Positions 24,016 through 32,501 of a DNA stretch of 64,000 nucleotides are shown in pieces (position 1 is the first letter of the stretch; the number at the start of each line of letters is the position of its first letter). This DNA comes from Bradyrhizobium sp. CER78. Lineage in GTDB: Bacteria > Pseudomonadota > Alphaproteobacteria > Rhizobiales > Xanthobacteraceae. A model generated the notes under the pieces. That model saw nothing but the letters and a program-made list of their open reading frames with translations. It searched no databases and was not told the DNA's origin. Both the position numbers and the translations under genes were made by a program. The stretch is taken from positions 150,376 through 214,375 of the forward strand of contig NZ_JARVWP010000013.1 in the NCBI RefSeq assembly GCF_029846235.1, written 5' to 3'.

Positions 24016-26244
24016 TCACGACGCCTTTGCCTTGGGGTCGAAAGGGGCGACATTCGACGCTTTCTCCACGGCCTCTCTCTCATCCAGACCGAACAGCTCG
24101 GCGATCCGGTTCAATCGGCTGGCCACCTCACCCGAAATCGCGGTGCTGGCCGACAGCACATCGCGTATCGCGGCGAAGGCCGTCCGCCGGTCGTTCATAT
24201 TGTCTGGAAGCAGTGTCGGGATCGCGGCCAGCGCGGCTTCGCGATCCAGGAGAAGCATGAAGAATTGCTCGCGAACCAGCATTTTGAATTCGGCAAGCGT
24301 CAGAGGCTTGCCGGGTACGTTGCGACGGACCTGGCGCAACGCTTCCAGGCTGCGCTCGTCCACCATGCCGCGCGCCGAACCGACATAGAGAAGCGCGCGG
24401 ATCGCCGCCTCGCGAAGCCCCCCCTCACCGACCCGCGACGTCAGCTCCGCGATCCTCGCCTCCAGCCGCCCCCGGTACTCGGTTGACATCTCCTGTCTTC
24501 GCGACGGGGTCGAACGCGGATCGACGCCAACCGCGGCCTGCAACGCAGGCGAGCCATAGACGGCAAGGAAGACCGCCTCGCTGAGCGCTTCCTGAGAATC
24601 GCGCCAGCTGTCGAGCGCGTGGACGATCTGGTTAGAGATGTTTTCCTGGAACGCCAGGAACGGATTGTTCGAACTTGCGGGCTTGCGTTGGTCCCGGACG
24701 TGTTCGGCGGCCGCCTTGACGGCGGTCATGAACGGATTCTGGCTGCTGAATGCCTCGTACTGCGCTCGCAGCGGATGGGCGTTTCGCATCCAGTCGGCCA
24801 ATTCAGGCGTCACCATGCGCTTGATCAGAGGCTGGACGAACTTGCGGTAGGCGGCAAGATTGATCTCGGAGACCCGCTTTGCAGCTTCGAACCGCCGCTC
24901 ATCGTCCGGCGAGTTACCTCCCATGGCCCTGAGGTCGTCAAGGGTCCGGGCCTCGCAGCGCATCACCCATTGCCCCAAAGCCAGGTCGGCATTTGCCGTC
25001 TCGGCGCCCTTGGCCTCAAACGTCGCCTCATAGAGGCCGGGTGGGAGCACATCGATCAGGTCGATGTTGCTGGAAAACTCCGCGTGTTCTTTCTTGGCCA
25101 CGCCGCCCGACACGAAAATGCCGAGGTGGCCGACGGTCTCGTGGACCGTGTAGACGATCGTCTGTCCATAGGCCCTGATCTCGTCGACATCGGCGTAGAG
25201 ATCGAGGATCCAGTCCAGCGCCTGCTGCGGCGGGGTAATATTGTCGCCCTTGGAGCAGAAAACGACGATTGGCGATCTGATGTTGCGCAGGTCGACTCTT
25301 TCACCGTCCGACATCTTGATACGGCCAGCGGCGAGATTGTTGCCGATAAAGAGCTCGTCGACGATGAACTGGATCTCCTCCGCGTTGAGGTTGACGTGGC
25401 CTCCCCACCAACGCTCGAACTCGAGGTAGCGGTCCGCCTCCGTATCGACCTTGGAGAAGACGTTGTACTGCTTGGTCCACAGCGTGTTGGACGGATTCTG
25501 GTTCTCGAAGTTCTGGACGAGCCAGGCTCCATCGAACTTTCCGCCACCTAGATCGCCAGCGAGTGCCGTCAGCCAGCTCCCACCCAGCAGGCCGCCCGAA
25601 TATCGCATCGGGTATTTGCCGTGCACGCCAGCCCAATAGGCCAGCGGCGCTCCCGCCACAATCACGGGACCAAACAGCTCGGGCCGCAATGACGCAAGGA
25701 TCATCACCGCCCAACCGGCCTGACAGTTTCCGATGACACAGGGTTTGCCGTTTGCATCCGGATGGAGAGCAATGACCTTTTCAAGGAATAGCGCTTCTGC
25801 CCGTGCAATGCGCTCGATGGTCTGGCCCGGCATTGGCTCCGGCAAGAAGCCGATGAAGTAGCAGGGATGACCGGCCTTCATGGCGACGCCGATCTCACTA
25901 TCCGCCTTGAAGCCGCCGATACCGGGACCGTGGCCGGCGCGCGGATCGACGACGACGAACGGTCGTCGCTTCAGATCGATCTCGACGCCCTTGGGAGGGA
26001 TAATCCGCACCAGCGCGTAGTTGACGGGATCATCGAGCTTGCGACCGTCCATGATCAGTTCGGCAGCATAACTCAGGACGTGCGGAGCAGTTTGCGCCAC
26101 ATGCTCACGATATTGGTCGCCGCGCTGGCGTAGAATGTCGAGAAACAGCACGCTCCGCTGGCCGGCATCCGTCATGTATTCCACGGCGGACGCCACCAGT
26201 CCCGATACCGGATCGCCCGACAGCGTTGTCCTGTCCATCGCCAT
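24016..26244 (-). CDS. DUF3141 protein with PHA-synthase-like Cys-Asp-His catalytic core
   Basis: This 742-residue protein has an alpha/beta-hydrolase core (about 90-400). Its nucleophile elbow is G-N-C-Q-A-G with Cys174, as in polyhydroxyalkanoate synthases, and Asp334 (SKGDNITPP) and His373 (HETVGHLG) complete a PhaC-like triad. About 340 further residues follow, including a helical C-terminal part. This is the DUF3141 architecture, whose reaction is not established; it is longer than PhaC (about 590). It heads the operon with pta, ackA and fabI behind a FixK box 51 nt upstream. An acyl-CoA-polymerising or acyl-transfer activity tied to acetyl-CoA overflow is inferred. Confidence 0.88.
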   Translation of the reverse strand: MAMDRTTLSGDPVSGLVASAVEYMTDAGQRSVLFLDILRQRGDQYREHVAQTAPHVLSYAAELIMDGRKLDDPVNYALVRIIPPKGVEIDLKRRPFVVVDPRAGHGPGIGGFKADSEIGVAMKAGHPCYFIGFLPEPMPGQTIERIARAEALFLEKVIALHPDANGKPCVIGNCQAGWAVMILASLRPELFGPVIVAGAPLAYWAGVHGKYPMRYSGGLLGGSWLTALAGDLGGGKFDGAWLVQNFENQNPSNTLWTKQYNVFSKVDTEADRYLEFERWWGGHVNLNAEEIQFIVDELFIGNNLAAGRIKMSDGERVDLRNIRSPIVVFCSKGDNITPPQQALDWILDLYADVDEIRAYGQTIVYTVHETVGHLGIFVSGGVAKKEHAEFSSNIDLIDVLPPGLYEATFEAKGAETANADLALGQWVMRCEARTLDDLRAMGGNSPDDERRFEAAKRVSEINLAAYRKFVQPLIKRMVTPELADWMRNAHPLRAQYEAFSSQNPFMTAVKAAAEHVRDQRKPASSNNPFLAFQENISNQIVHALDSWRDSQEALSEAVFLAVYGSPALQAAVGVDPRSTPSRRQEMSTEYRGRLEARIAELTSRVGEGGLREAAIRALLYVGSARGMVDERSLEALRQVRRNVPGKPLTLAEFKMLVREQFFMLLLDREAALAAIPTLLPDNMNDRRTAFAAIRDVLSASTAISGEVASRLNRIAELFGLDEREAVEKASNVAPFDPKAKAS

Positions 26245-26295
26245 GCTCCGATTTCCGCGTCGGGAGCCATTGAATGTGCACCGCGAGAACGGGCT

Positions 26296-26309
26296 TTGAT
26301 CTAAGTCAA
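26296..26309. promoter_or_regulatory. FixK/FNR box between the DUF3141 operon and a divergent GNAT gene
   Basis: TTGATCTAAGTCAA fits TTGA-N6-TCAA. It is 51 nt from the DUF3141 ATG (minus) and 61 nt from the GNAT ATG at 26371 (plus). Confidence 0.75.
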
Positions 26310-26370
26310 GCGCTGACGATCAATGGCAACGCGACATGACGCTGATCAGCCAACACGAGAAACGCTGCGC

Positions 26371-26904
26371 ATGCCAAATGCCGCCCACTACGCTGAAACG
26401 GAACCGCTCCGCGACGGTACAGTCGTGAACATCCGGGCGCTTCGGCCAGAAGATGAGGCCGACATGCTGGCCGCGGTCGAGCGCACCAGCCTGGAGTCGC
26501 GGTATCGACGATTTTTTGTGGCGAAGCGGGACTTTTCCGAGAAAGAGCGCACGTTCTTCATGAACGTCGACTTCAAGCAACATGTCGCGCTTGTCGCGGT
26601 AGTGACGGAGCATAGTCGCCCCGTGATCGTCGGCGGCGGGCGCTATGTCGTCTTTGAAGCGGGACGCGCCGAAATGGCATTCGTCGTGGTTGATGCATGG
26701 CAAGGTCGCGGCATCGGCTCTTTATTGATGGGCCACCTGGCCAGGATCGCACGGCAGGCCGGCCTCGAGGAACTCGTTGCGGACGTTCTGCCGGAGAACG
26801 CGGCGATGCTGAAGGTCTTCAGCAAGGCCGGCTTCGTGCCCATCACGCGGCACGACCCGCAAACCGTTCGTTTGGCGCTAAAGTTGGCGAGACCAAACGC
26901 CTAG
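26371..26904 (+). CDS. GNAT-family N-acetyltransferase
   Basis: This 177-residue protein has the GNAT fold: an N-terminal VNIRALRPEDEADM segment, the acetyl-CoA pyrophosphate loop WQGRGIGSLLMGHL near 109-122, and a C-terminal LPENAAMLKVFSKAGF helix near 142-157. It resembles the acetyltransferase domain of protein lysine acetyltransferases such as Pat, though it lacks their ADP-forming CoA-ligase part. The ATG at 26371 is chosen because an earlier in-frame ATG at 26323 is only 13 nt past the FixK box. Next to Pta-AckA, a role in protein acetylation control is possible. Confidence 0.85.
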   Translation: MPNAAHYAETEPLRDGTVVNIRALRPEDEADMLAAVERTSLESRYRRFFVAKRDFSEKERTFFMNVDFKQHVALVAVVTEHSRPVIVGGGRYVVFEAGRAEMAFVVVDAWQGRGIGSLLMGHLARIARQAGLEELVADVLPENAAMLKVFSKAGFVPITRHDPQTVRLALKLARPNA

Positions 26905-26946
26905 CTCCCTTTCGCGCGGCTCAACAACGTGGTCGGTTCCGCTGGC

Positions 26947-26960
26947 TTGACCTATGTCAA
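26947..26960 (+). promoter_or_regulatory. FixK/FNR box before the DUF4239 gene
   Basis: TTGACCTATGTCAA fits TTGA-N6-TCAA. It lies 124 nt before the DUF4239 ATG, further than the other sites, so a longer leader or an undetected start would be needed. Confidence 0.6.
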
Positions 26961-27084
26961 GGGCTTGCGCAAAGGCAAGGCGACTGTTTGACTGGTTGAG
27001 CGCCAATCCCCCGCTCTCCGAAGGCATTCCCGGCGACAATCGATTTCGCAACCGCTGTCGCTTCGCTTTCGATGTGGATCGGCC

Positions 27085-27912
27085 ATGGTCTTCCTGCTGT
27101 TCGCCGTAGCCATTGCCGCCCTGTTTTTCGTCGGCGCGCTCCTTGCGCTCCGGTTAGGACGACACCTCGGCTCGCGCTATCGCAAGCAAAACGGCGTTGA
27201 CGGCGTGGGAGGATTGGCAACCGTAGAAGGCGCGATATTCGGCCTGATGGGTTTGCTGTTGGCTTTCACCATCTCCGGAGCGTTACAGCGGTTCGACGAC
27301 CGGCGACAACTGGTCATTCAGGAAGCGACGGCGGCCACCACGGCATATGACAGGCTTGCCCTTTTCGGCGGCGACGATGCGCGCAACCTGCAGAGCCTTC
27401 TCAAGGAGTATCTTCGTGCCCGCATCGATCTCTATCGAATGCCGCATGATTTCCTGCTGCTGCAACGAGCCGAGGATTTTTCCGACCAGCAGGAAAGCAG
27501 GCTCGTCGAACTCAAGAACCAGCTATGGAACGCGGCGGTGGCGGCCTGCCCGCAACCGAACTACCGTCCCGCATGCGGGTTGTCGCTTCCCGCGCTGAAC
27601 AGCCTCTTCGAGGTCGCCCGTCAGCGCGCCGGCGCAGCGGAAAAGCATCCGCCGCAGATCATCTTCTTCATGTTGTTTGGGCTTGGTCTGGCCTGTTCCC
27701 TCCTCGCAGGTTTTGGGATGGCAGCGGGCGCGGGGCGCAGCTGGATTCACATGACGATTTTTGCCGGCACGCTGGCCGTCGCACTCTACACTGTCACCGA
27801 TATGGAATATCCCCGGCTGGGTCTCATCCGAATCGAGAGTTTCGACCACTTTCTCGACGACGCCTACGAGCAAATGCGCCCGGTTCCGGCCGAGAGCACG
27901 GGCGATCAATAA
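27085..27912 (+). CDS. DUF4239 (bestrophin-like) membrane protein
   Basis: This 275-residue protein has membrane segments at about 1-22, 45-65 and two near 190-235, around a helical central region. The GxATVEGAIFGLMGLLLAFTISGA stretch near 43-66 is typical of the DUF4239 family (distantly bestrophin-like). Function is not established; some related proteins are proposed anion channels. It is preceded by a FixK box and belongs to the same island. Confidence 0.78.
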   Translation: MVFLLFAVAIAALFFVGALLALRLGRHLGSRYRKQNGVDGVGGLATVEGAIFGLMGLLLAFTISGALQRFDDRRQLVIQEATAATTAYDRLALFGGDDARNLQSLLKEYLRARIDLYRMPHDFLLLQRAEDFSDQQESRLVELKNQLWNAAVAACPQPNYRPACGLSLPALNSLFEVARQRAGAAEKHPPQIIFFMLFGLGLACSLLAGFGMAAGAGRSWIHMTIFAGTLAVALYTVTDMEYPRLGLIRIESFDHFLDDAYEQMRPVPAESTGDQ

Positions 27913-28001
27913 TTGCGCGTCGTTGGTTTGACCGAGCAAACCGACGAGGTCGAGGACCGATCACCTATGGCCATGCGGGCTCCGAGGATAGACGCGCTCC
28001 G

Positions 28002-28160
28002 CTAGTGGACCCACAGCGCCACGAGGGCGCCGGCGAGGCCCACTGCAAGCACGGCCTCGCCTGTCACCGTGACCAAGTCAATCGTCCACAGGTGGCTGCT
28101 TCCGCCGCTAAGATTGAAATGTCTGGAGTGGCTTTTGTCCCGATAGGTGTGAAGGTGCAT
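28002..28160 (-). CDS. Small single-span membrane protein
   Basis: This 52-residue protein has a His/Arg-rich N-terminus (MHLHTYRDKSHSRHFNLSGG) and one C-terminal membrane helix (about 32-50). An AAGGAGG site lies 8 nt before the ATG, which is stronger than most in this window and supports translation. I do not recognise a family. The histidine-rich start could bind metal or haem. Confidence 0.55.
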   Translation of the reverse strand: MHLHTYRDKSHSRHFNLSGGSSHLWTIDLVTVTGEAVLAVGLAGALVALWVH

Positions 28161-28351
28161 GGCAACGGCCTCCTTCTGTTCGGTCACCAGCTAGTCACCT
28201 ATTTACCAAGAATAGTGCGCATATGCGCCATCCAACCGCGTGAACCGGGCCGCTGCTCACCAAATGCCGCGGGTGGCTTGGCCGGCAACGAGCGAAGTGC
28301 TCGGATGAGGTCCGGTCCGGCTTAAGCCATGACCAGCGGGTCGGCGTCGGA

Positions 28352-28365
28352 TTGAGCTAAATCAA
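28352..28365 (+). promoter_or_regulatory. FixK/FNR box before the Ca2+/H+ antiporter gene
   Basis: TTGAGCTAAATCAA fits TTGA-N6-TCAA and lies 60 nt before the antiporter ATG at 28426. Confidence 0.72.
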
Positions 28366-28425
28366 TATCGAGCGGACCATTGCGTTCAGAAGGTGCTGTC
28401 GATCTGCTTTCGACGGGGCAACACG

Positions 28426-29592
28426 ATGAACCTTCTGCTCAAGGAAATCCGGCACAACCCACTGCTTTGGATGCTCGTTTTCGTGCCCATCGTGCTGGTA
28501 GCCGAACATGCAGCCCCGTCCGCCCACACAGCCCTGTTTGTACTCGCTGTTTTGGCCATTGTGCCATTGGCGGCCCTTCTTAGCCACGCGACCGAGACCG
28601 TCGCGGAAAAGACGGGCGATGCGATCGGCGGCTTGCTCAACGCGACGTTAGGAAACCTGACCGAGTTAATCATCGCGATCGCCGCGCTTCATGCCGGTGA
28701 ATACATGTTGGTCAAGGCATCCATCGCTGGCGCCATCGTGACCAACTCGCTCTTTATGCTCGGCGCATCATTTCTGCTCGGTGGGCTTCGGCATCATGTT
28801 CAGGAGTACAATCGCGCCGGCGGGCGGCTGTACGCAGCGCTGCTGTTGATGGCCACGATTGCGCTTCTCGCACCAGCAGCGGTTGCCAACCTTGATCTGG
28901 CACGAGGCGAAGTGATGGCCCAGAAGCTCAGTACAGGCCTCGCCGTATTGCTGATATGTGCCTATGGACTGGGCCTGCTGTTCTCACTCAAGACACACAA
29001 GGAGTTGTTCGGAAGCGAGGAACATGGCGAGGCGGGCGACGCTCGTTGGCCGATCGGACTGGCGGTCGGCACGCTTATAGTGGTCACGGTGCTAGTTGCT
29101 TTGGTGAGCGAGATATTCGTGAGTTCGGTGCAGAAAGCAGGAGAGACCTTGGGATTGAGCCCGGCTTTTGTCGGTTTCATCATAGTCGCGCTTGTGGGTG
29201 CTGCGGCGGAAATGGCGGTTGCGTTTTCTGCGGCGCGCAAGGACCGCCTCGACATGAGCGTCAGCATTGCGCTCGGAAGCGCTTCTCAGATTGCTCTGTT
29301 TGTTGCGCCGGTATTGGTGCTCCTAAGCTACGTTGTCGGTCCGAAACCAATGGACTTGCAGTTCTGGCCGGGCGCAGTGACCATGGTCATGATCGCCACC
29401 GTCACGTCCTGCTTTATCACCAACAGCGGGCGCTCGGCATGGTTTGTTGGCGCGTTGCTTGTATTCATCTACGCAATATTCGCCATGACGCTCTATGTGG
29501 TGCCCCCGGGCTCGCACAGCCCGGTGCAAGTGACCGTCCACGTAGGCTCCGGCATTTTTGCAACGCGCCTTTTGGCGCAAACTGCATACTGA
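28426..29592 (+). CDS. Calcium/proton exchanger (CaCA superfamily, Cax/ChaA type)
   Basis: This 388-residue polytopic protein has the two inverted CaCA repeats, each with its acidic motif: GNLTELIIAIAALHAGE near 78-94 and GAAAEMAVAFSAARKDRLD near 258-276. About eleven membrane segments are visible and length is normal for Cax proteins. It exchanges Ca2+ (or Na+/K+) for H+ across the inner membrane. The start at 28426 rather than an ATG at 28393 follows from the FixK box, which would put transcription start near 28400. It adds to the pH and ion homeostasis genes of the island. Confidence 0.9.
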   Translation: MNLLLKEIRHNPLLWMLVFVPIVLVAEHAAPSAHTALFVLAVLAIVPLAALLSHATETVAEKTGDAIGGLLNATLGNLTELIIAIAALHAGEYMLVKASIAGAIVTNSLFMLGASFLLGGLRHHVQEYNRAGGRLYAALLLMATIALLAPAAVANLDLARGEVMAQKLSTGLAVLLICAYGLGLLFSLKTHKELFGSEEHGEAGDARWPIGLAVGTLIVVTVLVALVSEIFVSSVQKAGETLGLSPAFVGFIIVALVGAAAEMAVAFSAARKDRLDMSVSIALGSASQIALFVAPVLVLLSYVVGPKPMDLQFWPGAVTMVMIATVTSCFITNSGRSAWFVGALLVFIYAIFAMTLYVVPPGSHSPVQVTVHVGSGIFATRLLAQTAY

Positions 29593-29714
29593 ATTGCAGG
29601 CGCACCTCGCGGCATTCGCGGACCATTTTGCAGCTTGGCCCACACCGAGAAAGAGCGGCGGATCGGAGAGCGGGCGACTGTAACGACGGTACACCGGTCC
29701 GCTCGCCGCCCGCG

Positions 29715-30134
29715 TCAATACGGATACTGCTGCGGGCAGACCCGATAGCCGTTGGCGTCTCGATAGCAGCCGCTGTTGTAGTAGCCGCCATAGTAGCCGT
29801 AGGCTCCGGCTGCCGCCGCGCCATAGGCTGCTCCGCGGTAAACCCCTCTGCGGACTGCCGCACGCGCTACCGGGCGACCCGGTATGGGACGATATCCATA
29901 ACCGCGGCCAGCGACGCCATATCGGCCTCCGGCAACGCGATATCCGCCACCGTGCACGTGGGCGGCGCGCATGCCGCCGCCGTGGAAACCTCCGGCGCGC
30001 ATGCCCCCGCCGTGAAATCCGCCGCCGCCACGGAATCCCCCACCACCGCCGCGGCGAGCGAAGGCGTCATCGGGAATGAAGCTCACGGTGATAAGAACGA
30101 GCGCTGCCAGAGCAGCGAGAAGACATCGAAGCAT
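29715..30134 (-). CDS. Gly/Arg/Tyr-rich secreted protein
   Basis: This 139-residue protein has a signal peptide (about 1-26, ending DAFA) followed by a low-complexity region of GGGGF, GGGMRA and GGGY repeats, then a Tyr/Ala-rich tail with two cysteines (SGCYRDANGYRVCPQQ). Similar glycine-rich exported proteins with a closing C-x8-C are common in Bradyrhizobiaceae and have no known role. The FixK box at 30236-30249 lies 101 nt upstream. Confidence 0.72.
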   Translation of the reverse strand: MLRCLLAALAALVLITVSFIPDDAFARRGGGGGFRGGGGFHGGGMRAGGFHGGGMRAAHVHGGGYRVAGGRYGVAGRGYGYRPIPGRPVARAAVRRGVYRGAAYGAAAAGAYGYYGGYYNSGCYRDANGYRVCPQQYPY

Positions 30135-30235
30135 GGCGTTCCTCCTGAGTCAGGGTGCCCGTGCATTGGTTAGGCGATGCCGCACCAATGGATGGGCCAC
30201 CCGACCGAAGCCTTGGCCTGTGCGCGACTTCGGAT

Positions 30236-30249
30236 TTGACCTAAATCAA
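30236..30249 (-). promoter_or_regulatory. FixK/FNR box before the Gly-rich protein gene
   Basis: TTGACCTAAATCAA fits TTGA-N6-TCAA and lies 101 nt before the ATG. It is the last of the ten boxes and marks the right end of the island. Confidence 0.6.
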
Positions 30250-30392
30250 ACAGTTCATGATTGCGGCTGGTCTAGCGCCGCATCGCCTGTCTCCAGCCAC
30301 GCCAGCGCCTAGTCTAGCCTGCAAGCGGCGGGGGTTCGTGTCAGGAGACCGCTACAGCGCGAAACCCACTTTCAATAGTAGGGGGTCACGCT

Positions 30393-30420
30393 TGGTGCGG
30401 GGGAGCGAATCGAACCCCCG
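30393..30420 (-). other. tRNA 3'-end-like remnant
   Basis: The minus strand reads a GGGGG-TTCGATT T-arm-like element followed by CCCCCGCACCA, the form of a tRNA 3' end with CCA. No anticodon arm or D-arm is found next to it, so it is not an intact tRNA. It lies about 150 nt from tRNA-Phe and at the edge of the FixK island, as expected of an old integration scar or a decayed tRNA. Confidence 0.4.
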
Positions 30421-30572
30421 AAAATGTTTTTTGTCGTCACTATAGTCCGCAGAATTTTTCGCCGTAGGCTGGCCCCGAGCGCTACTCCTACGTGCACAAA
30501 TTGATCCTCTGCCAGGCGCTTATCGACGCTATCGCGCAAAATCGTAGTCTGGCGCACAAAAAAGCGTAGTTT

Positions 30573-30648
30573 TGGTGCCCAGGGGCGGGATCGAACCACC
30601 GACACTGCGATTTTCAGTCGCATGCTCTACCAACTGAGCTACCTGGGC
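30573..30648 (-). tRNA. tRNA-Phe (anticodon GAA)
   Basis: The minus strand folds as a full cloverleaf: acceptor GCCCAGG / CCTGGGC, D-arm GCTCAGTTGGTAGAGC, anticodon loop CTGAAAA with anticodon GAA, T-arm GGTGG-TTCGATC-CCGCC, discriminator A and an encoded CCA. Confidence 0.96.
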
Positions 30649-30788
30649 ATACCCGCAGGACCGAAAAGGCCGAAGCGAGCGGGCGGTTTATAGAGAGGTC
30701 GGAGCGCTGTGTCCACCCGGCTTCGCGAAACGCTTCGCCGGGCGCGGCCCGCATTCCGAAGTTTCCCCAACTTGTTGGGAAATCTTGG

Positions 30789-30968
30789 CTATTCCGGGTC
30801 CTCCTCGTCGTCCTCGCGGCCGGGAACGACGTAGCGGCCGGTCAGCCAGCGGTTGAGGTCGACGTCGCGGCAGCGGGACGAACAGAACGGGCGGAAGGCC
30901 TGCTCGACCGGCTTGCCGCAGATCGGGCAGGCGCGCGGGGTGGCCGGGGATTGGGGTTGGTCGGTCAT
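30789..30968 (-). CDS. yacG: DNA gyrase inhibitor / zinc-binding protein YacG
   Basis: This 59-residue protein has the YacG four-cysteine zinc site: CPIC near 14-17 and FCSSRC near 29-34, then the conserved D-x-x-x-W segment (VDLNRWLTGRY) and an acidic tail. YacG binds zinc and in E. coli inhibits gyrase. It follows maf in the same direction, as in many alphaproteobacteria. Confidence 0.9.
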   Translation of the reverse strand: MTDQPQSPATPRACPICGKPVEQAFRPFCSSRCRDVDLNRWLTGRYVVPGREDDEEDPE

Positions 30969-31032
30969 GGCTGGGGTTTAGCGTACATCATCTGGCAATT
31001 GCGAAGGTGGCGCGCATGAAATGCGCGACGGA

Positions 31033-31120
31033 TGAGGGGTCTCTATCCGCAGAGACAGACCCCTCACCCGGAATTCAAGCTGTCGCTTGAATTCCGACCT
31101 CTCCCACAACGGGAGAGGTG
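31033..31120. repeat. Palindromic intergenic repeat, family B, copy 1
   Basis: A mosaic of short inverted repeats with the signature CCCCTCACCCG...ATTC-stem...CGACCTCTCCC...GGGAGAGGTG. Related copies lie at 35071-35295, 40611-40737 and 60959-61095. It is non-coding and sits between yacG and maf. Confidence 0.7.
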
Positions 31121-31159
31121 CACTGTCGATGCGGCTACCGCCATCGATCCTAATCGGCC

Positions 31160-31789
31160 TCACACCGCGACGGCGTTGAGCCAGCCATGGCGGATCGGAA
31201 AGCCTTCGCCGCCGAGCAGGGTCACGGTCTCGTAGAGCGGCAGGCCGACCACGTTGGTGTAGGAGCCGACCATCTTGACCACGAACGATCCGGCGATGCC
31301 CTGCACGGCGTAGCCGCCGGCTTTGCCGCGCCATTCGCCGGAGCCGATATAGGCCTGGATGTCGTCCTCGCTAAGCCGCTTGAAGCGCACGCGGGTCTCG
31401 ACCAGGCGCTGGCGGAACGCTTCGCGCGGCGTCACCACGCAGATCGCGGTGTAGACGCGGTGGTTGCGGCCCGACAGCAGCCGCAGGCACTGCGCGGCCT
31501 CGTCGACCAGATTGGCCTTGGGCAGGATGCGGCGGCCGACCGCCACCACGGTGTCGGCGGAAATGATGAAGGAGCCGCGCAGATCGTCGTCGAGTTGCAC
31601 CGACTTCAGCGCCGCGTCCGCCTTCGCGCGCGCCAGGCGATTGGCGCAGGCGCGCGGCAACTCGCCCCGCCGCGGGGTCTCGTCGACATCGGCCGGGCGC
31701 AGCGCGTCGGGCTCGATACCGGCCTGGTTGAGCAGGGCCAGCCGCCGCGGCGAACCGGAAGCAAGAACGAATTTGGGACGGCCTAGCAT
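31160..31789 (-). CDS. maf: Maf-family nucleotide pyrophosphatase
   Basis: This 209-residue protein has the Maf motifs LASGSPRRLALL near 9-20, the FIISADTVV segment with the catalytic Asp near 79, and the GKAGGYAVQGIAG motif near 157-169. Maf proteins hydrolyse non-canonical nucleoside triphosphates to monophosphates. The ATG at 31787-31789 begins the conserved core; a longer frame upstream is not supported. It lies in the hisD-yacG gene order. Confidence 0.93.
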   Translation of the reverse strand: MLGRPKFVLASGSPRRLALLNQAGIEPDALRPADVDETPRRGELPRACANRLARAKADAALKSVQLDDDLRGSFIISADTVVAVGRRILPKANLVDEAAQCLRLLSGRNHRVYTAICVVTPREAFRQRLVETRVRFKRLSEDDIQAYIGSGEWRGKAGGYAVQGIAGSFVVKMVGSYTNVVGLPLYETVTLLGGEGFPIRHGWLNAVAV

Positions 31790-31976
31790 GCGGGCTTTTG
31801 GGCTGAATCGGGGGGACGGACGCGGGCGGAACCTATCGGATGGGGCATGGATGCACAACCTTGGAACCGGCTGCGAATCGCGCTCCCGCTTGGAGACAAG
31901 GCCCCATAAGCACAGCTGTTTGTCAGTCTGGCGACAAGGGGCCGTCCTGCGAATCGGAACACGCCGCCTCTTCGCT

Positions 31977-32438
31977 TCACAGGTTCGCCGCGGCCTTGGC
32001 AAAGCGGCGGCGGATCCGCATCAACAGGCCGTCGCAGACCTCGCGATAGGCGGCGAGCTTCTGCTCGCGATTGCCGCTGGTGCCGGTCGGGTCGTGTGTC
32101 GGCCAGTACTCGACATCGGCGGCGAGCGTCCTGGTCAGATCCAGCGCCTTGTGATGCGCTTCCGGCGACAGCGTGATGATGAGGTCGAAGTTCAGCCCCT
32201 CCCAATCCTCGAGTTCCTCGAAGGTTTGCGGCTTGTGCCCGGAAATGTCCTGGCCGAACTCGGCCATGACCGAGACCGCGAACGGATCGAGCTCGCCCTT
32301 CCTGACGCCGGCGGAGCGGACATAGAGGCCTCGCGGAAACATGTGCTGCAGCAGGCTTTCGGCCATCGGCGAGCGCACGGCATTGTGGGCGCATGCGAAC
32401 AGCACGGCCTGCGGGGTGCGCGCGCTTGGCGCTGCCAT
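31977..32438 (-). CDS. Low-molecular-weight protein-tyrosine-phosphatase / ArsC-type phosphatase
   Basis: This 153-residue protein has the phosphatase loop C-x5-R (Cys16-AHNAV-Arg22, then SPMAE) and a downstream general-acid aspartate in WPTHDPTG near 112-119. The fold includes both tyrosine phosphatases and thioredoxin-coupled arsenate reductases. It lacks obvious arsenate-reductase cysteines beyond the loop, and its location between UPF0262 and maf is a conserved housekeeping position, so a phosphatase role is more likely. Confidence 0.87.
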   Translation of the reverse strand: MAAPSARTPQAVLFACAHNAVRSPMAESLLQHMFPRGLYVRSAGVRKGELDPFAVSVMAEFGQDISGHKPQTFEELEDWEGLNFDLIITLSPEAHHKALDLTRTLAADVEYWPTHDPTGTSGNREQKLAAYREVCDGLLMRIRRRFAKAAANL

Positions 32439-32501
32439 GCGATCAGGCTTTTTTCGACCGGGGTACGCCCCCGTCGTCTGGCGAAGTAAGGATAAGCGGG
32501 A

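Noticed and set aside
30372..30623. Frame running from tRNA-Phe to the tRNA-like remnant
   Set aside because: It reads through the tRNA and has no integrase or other motif; treated as non-coding.
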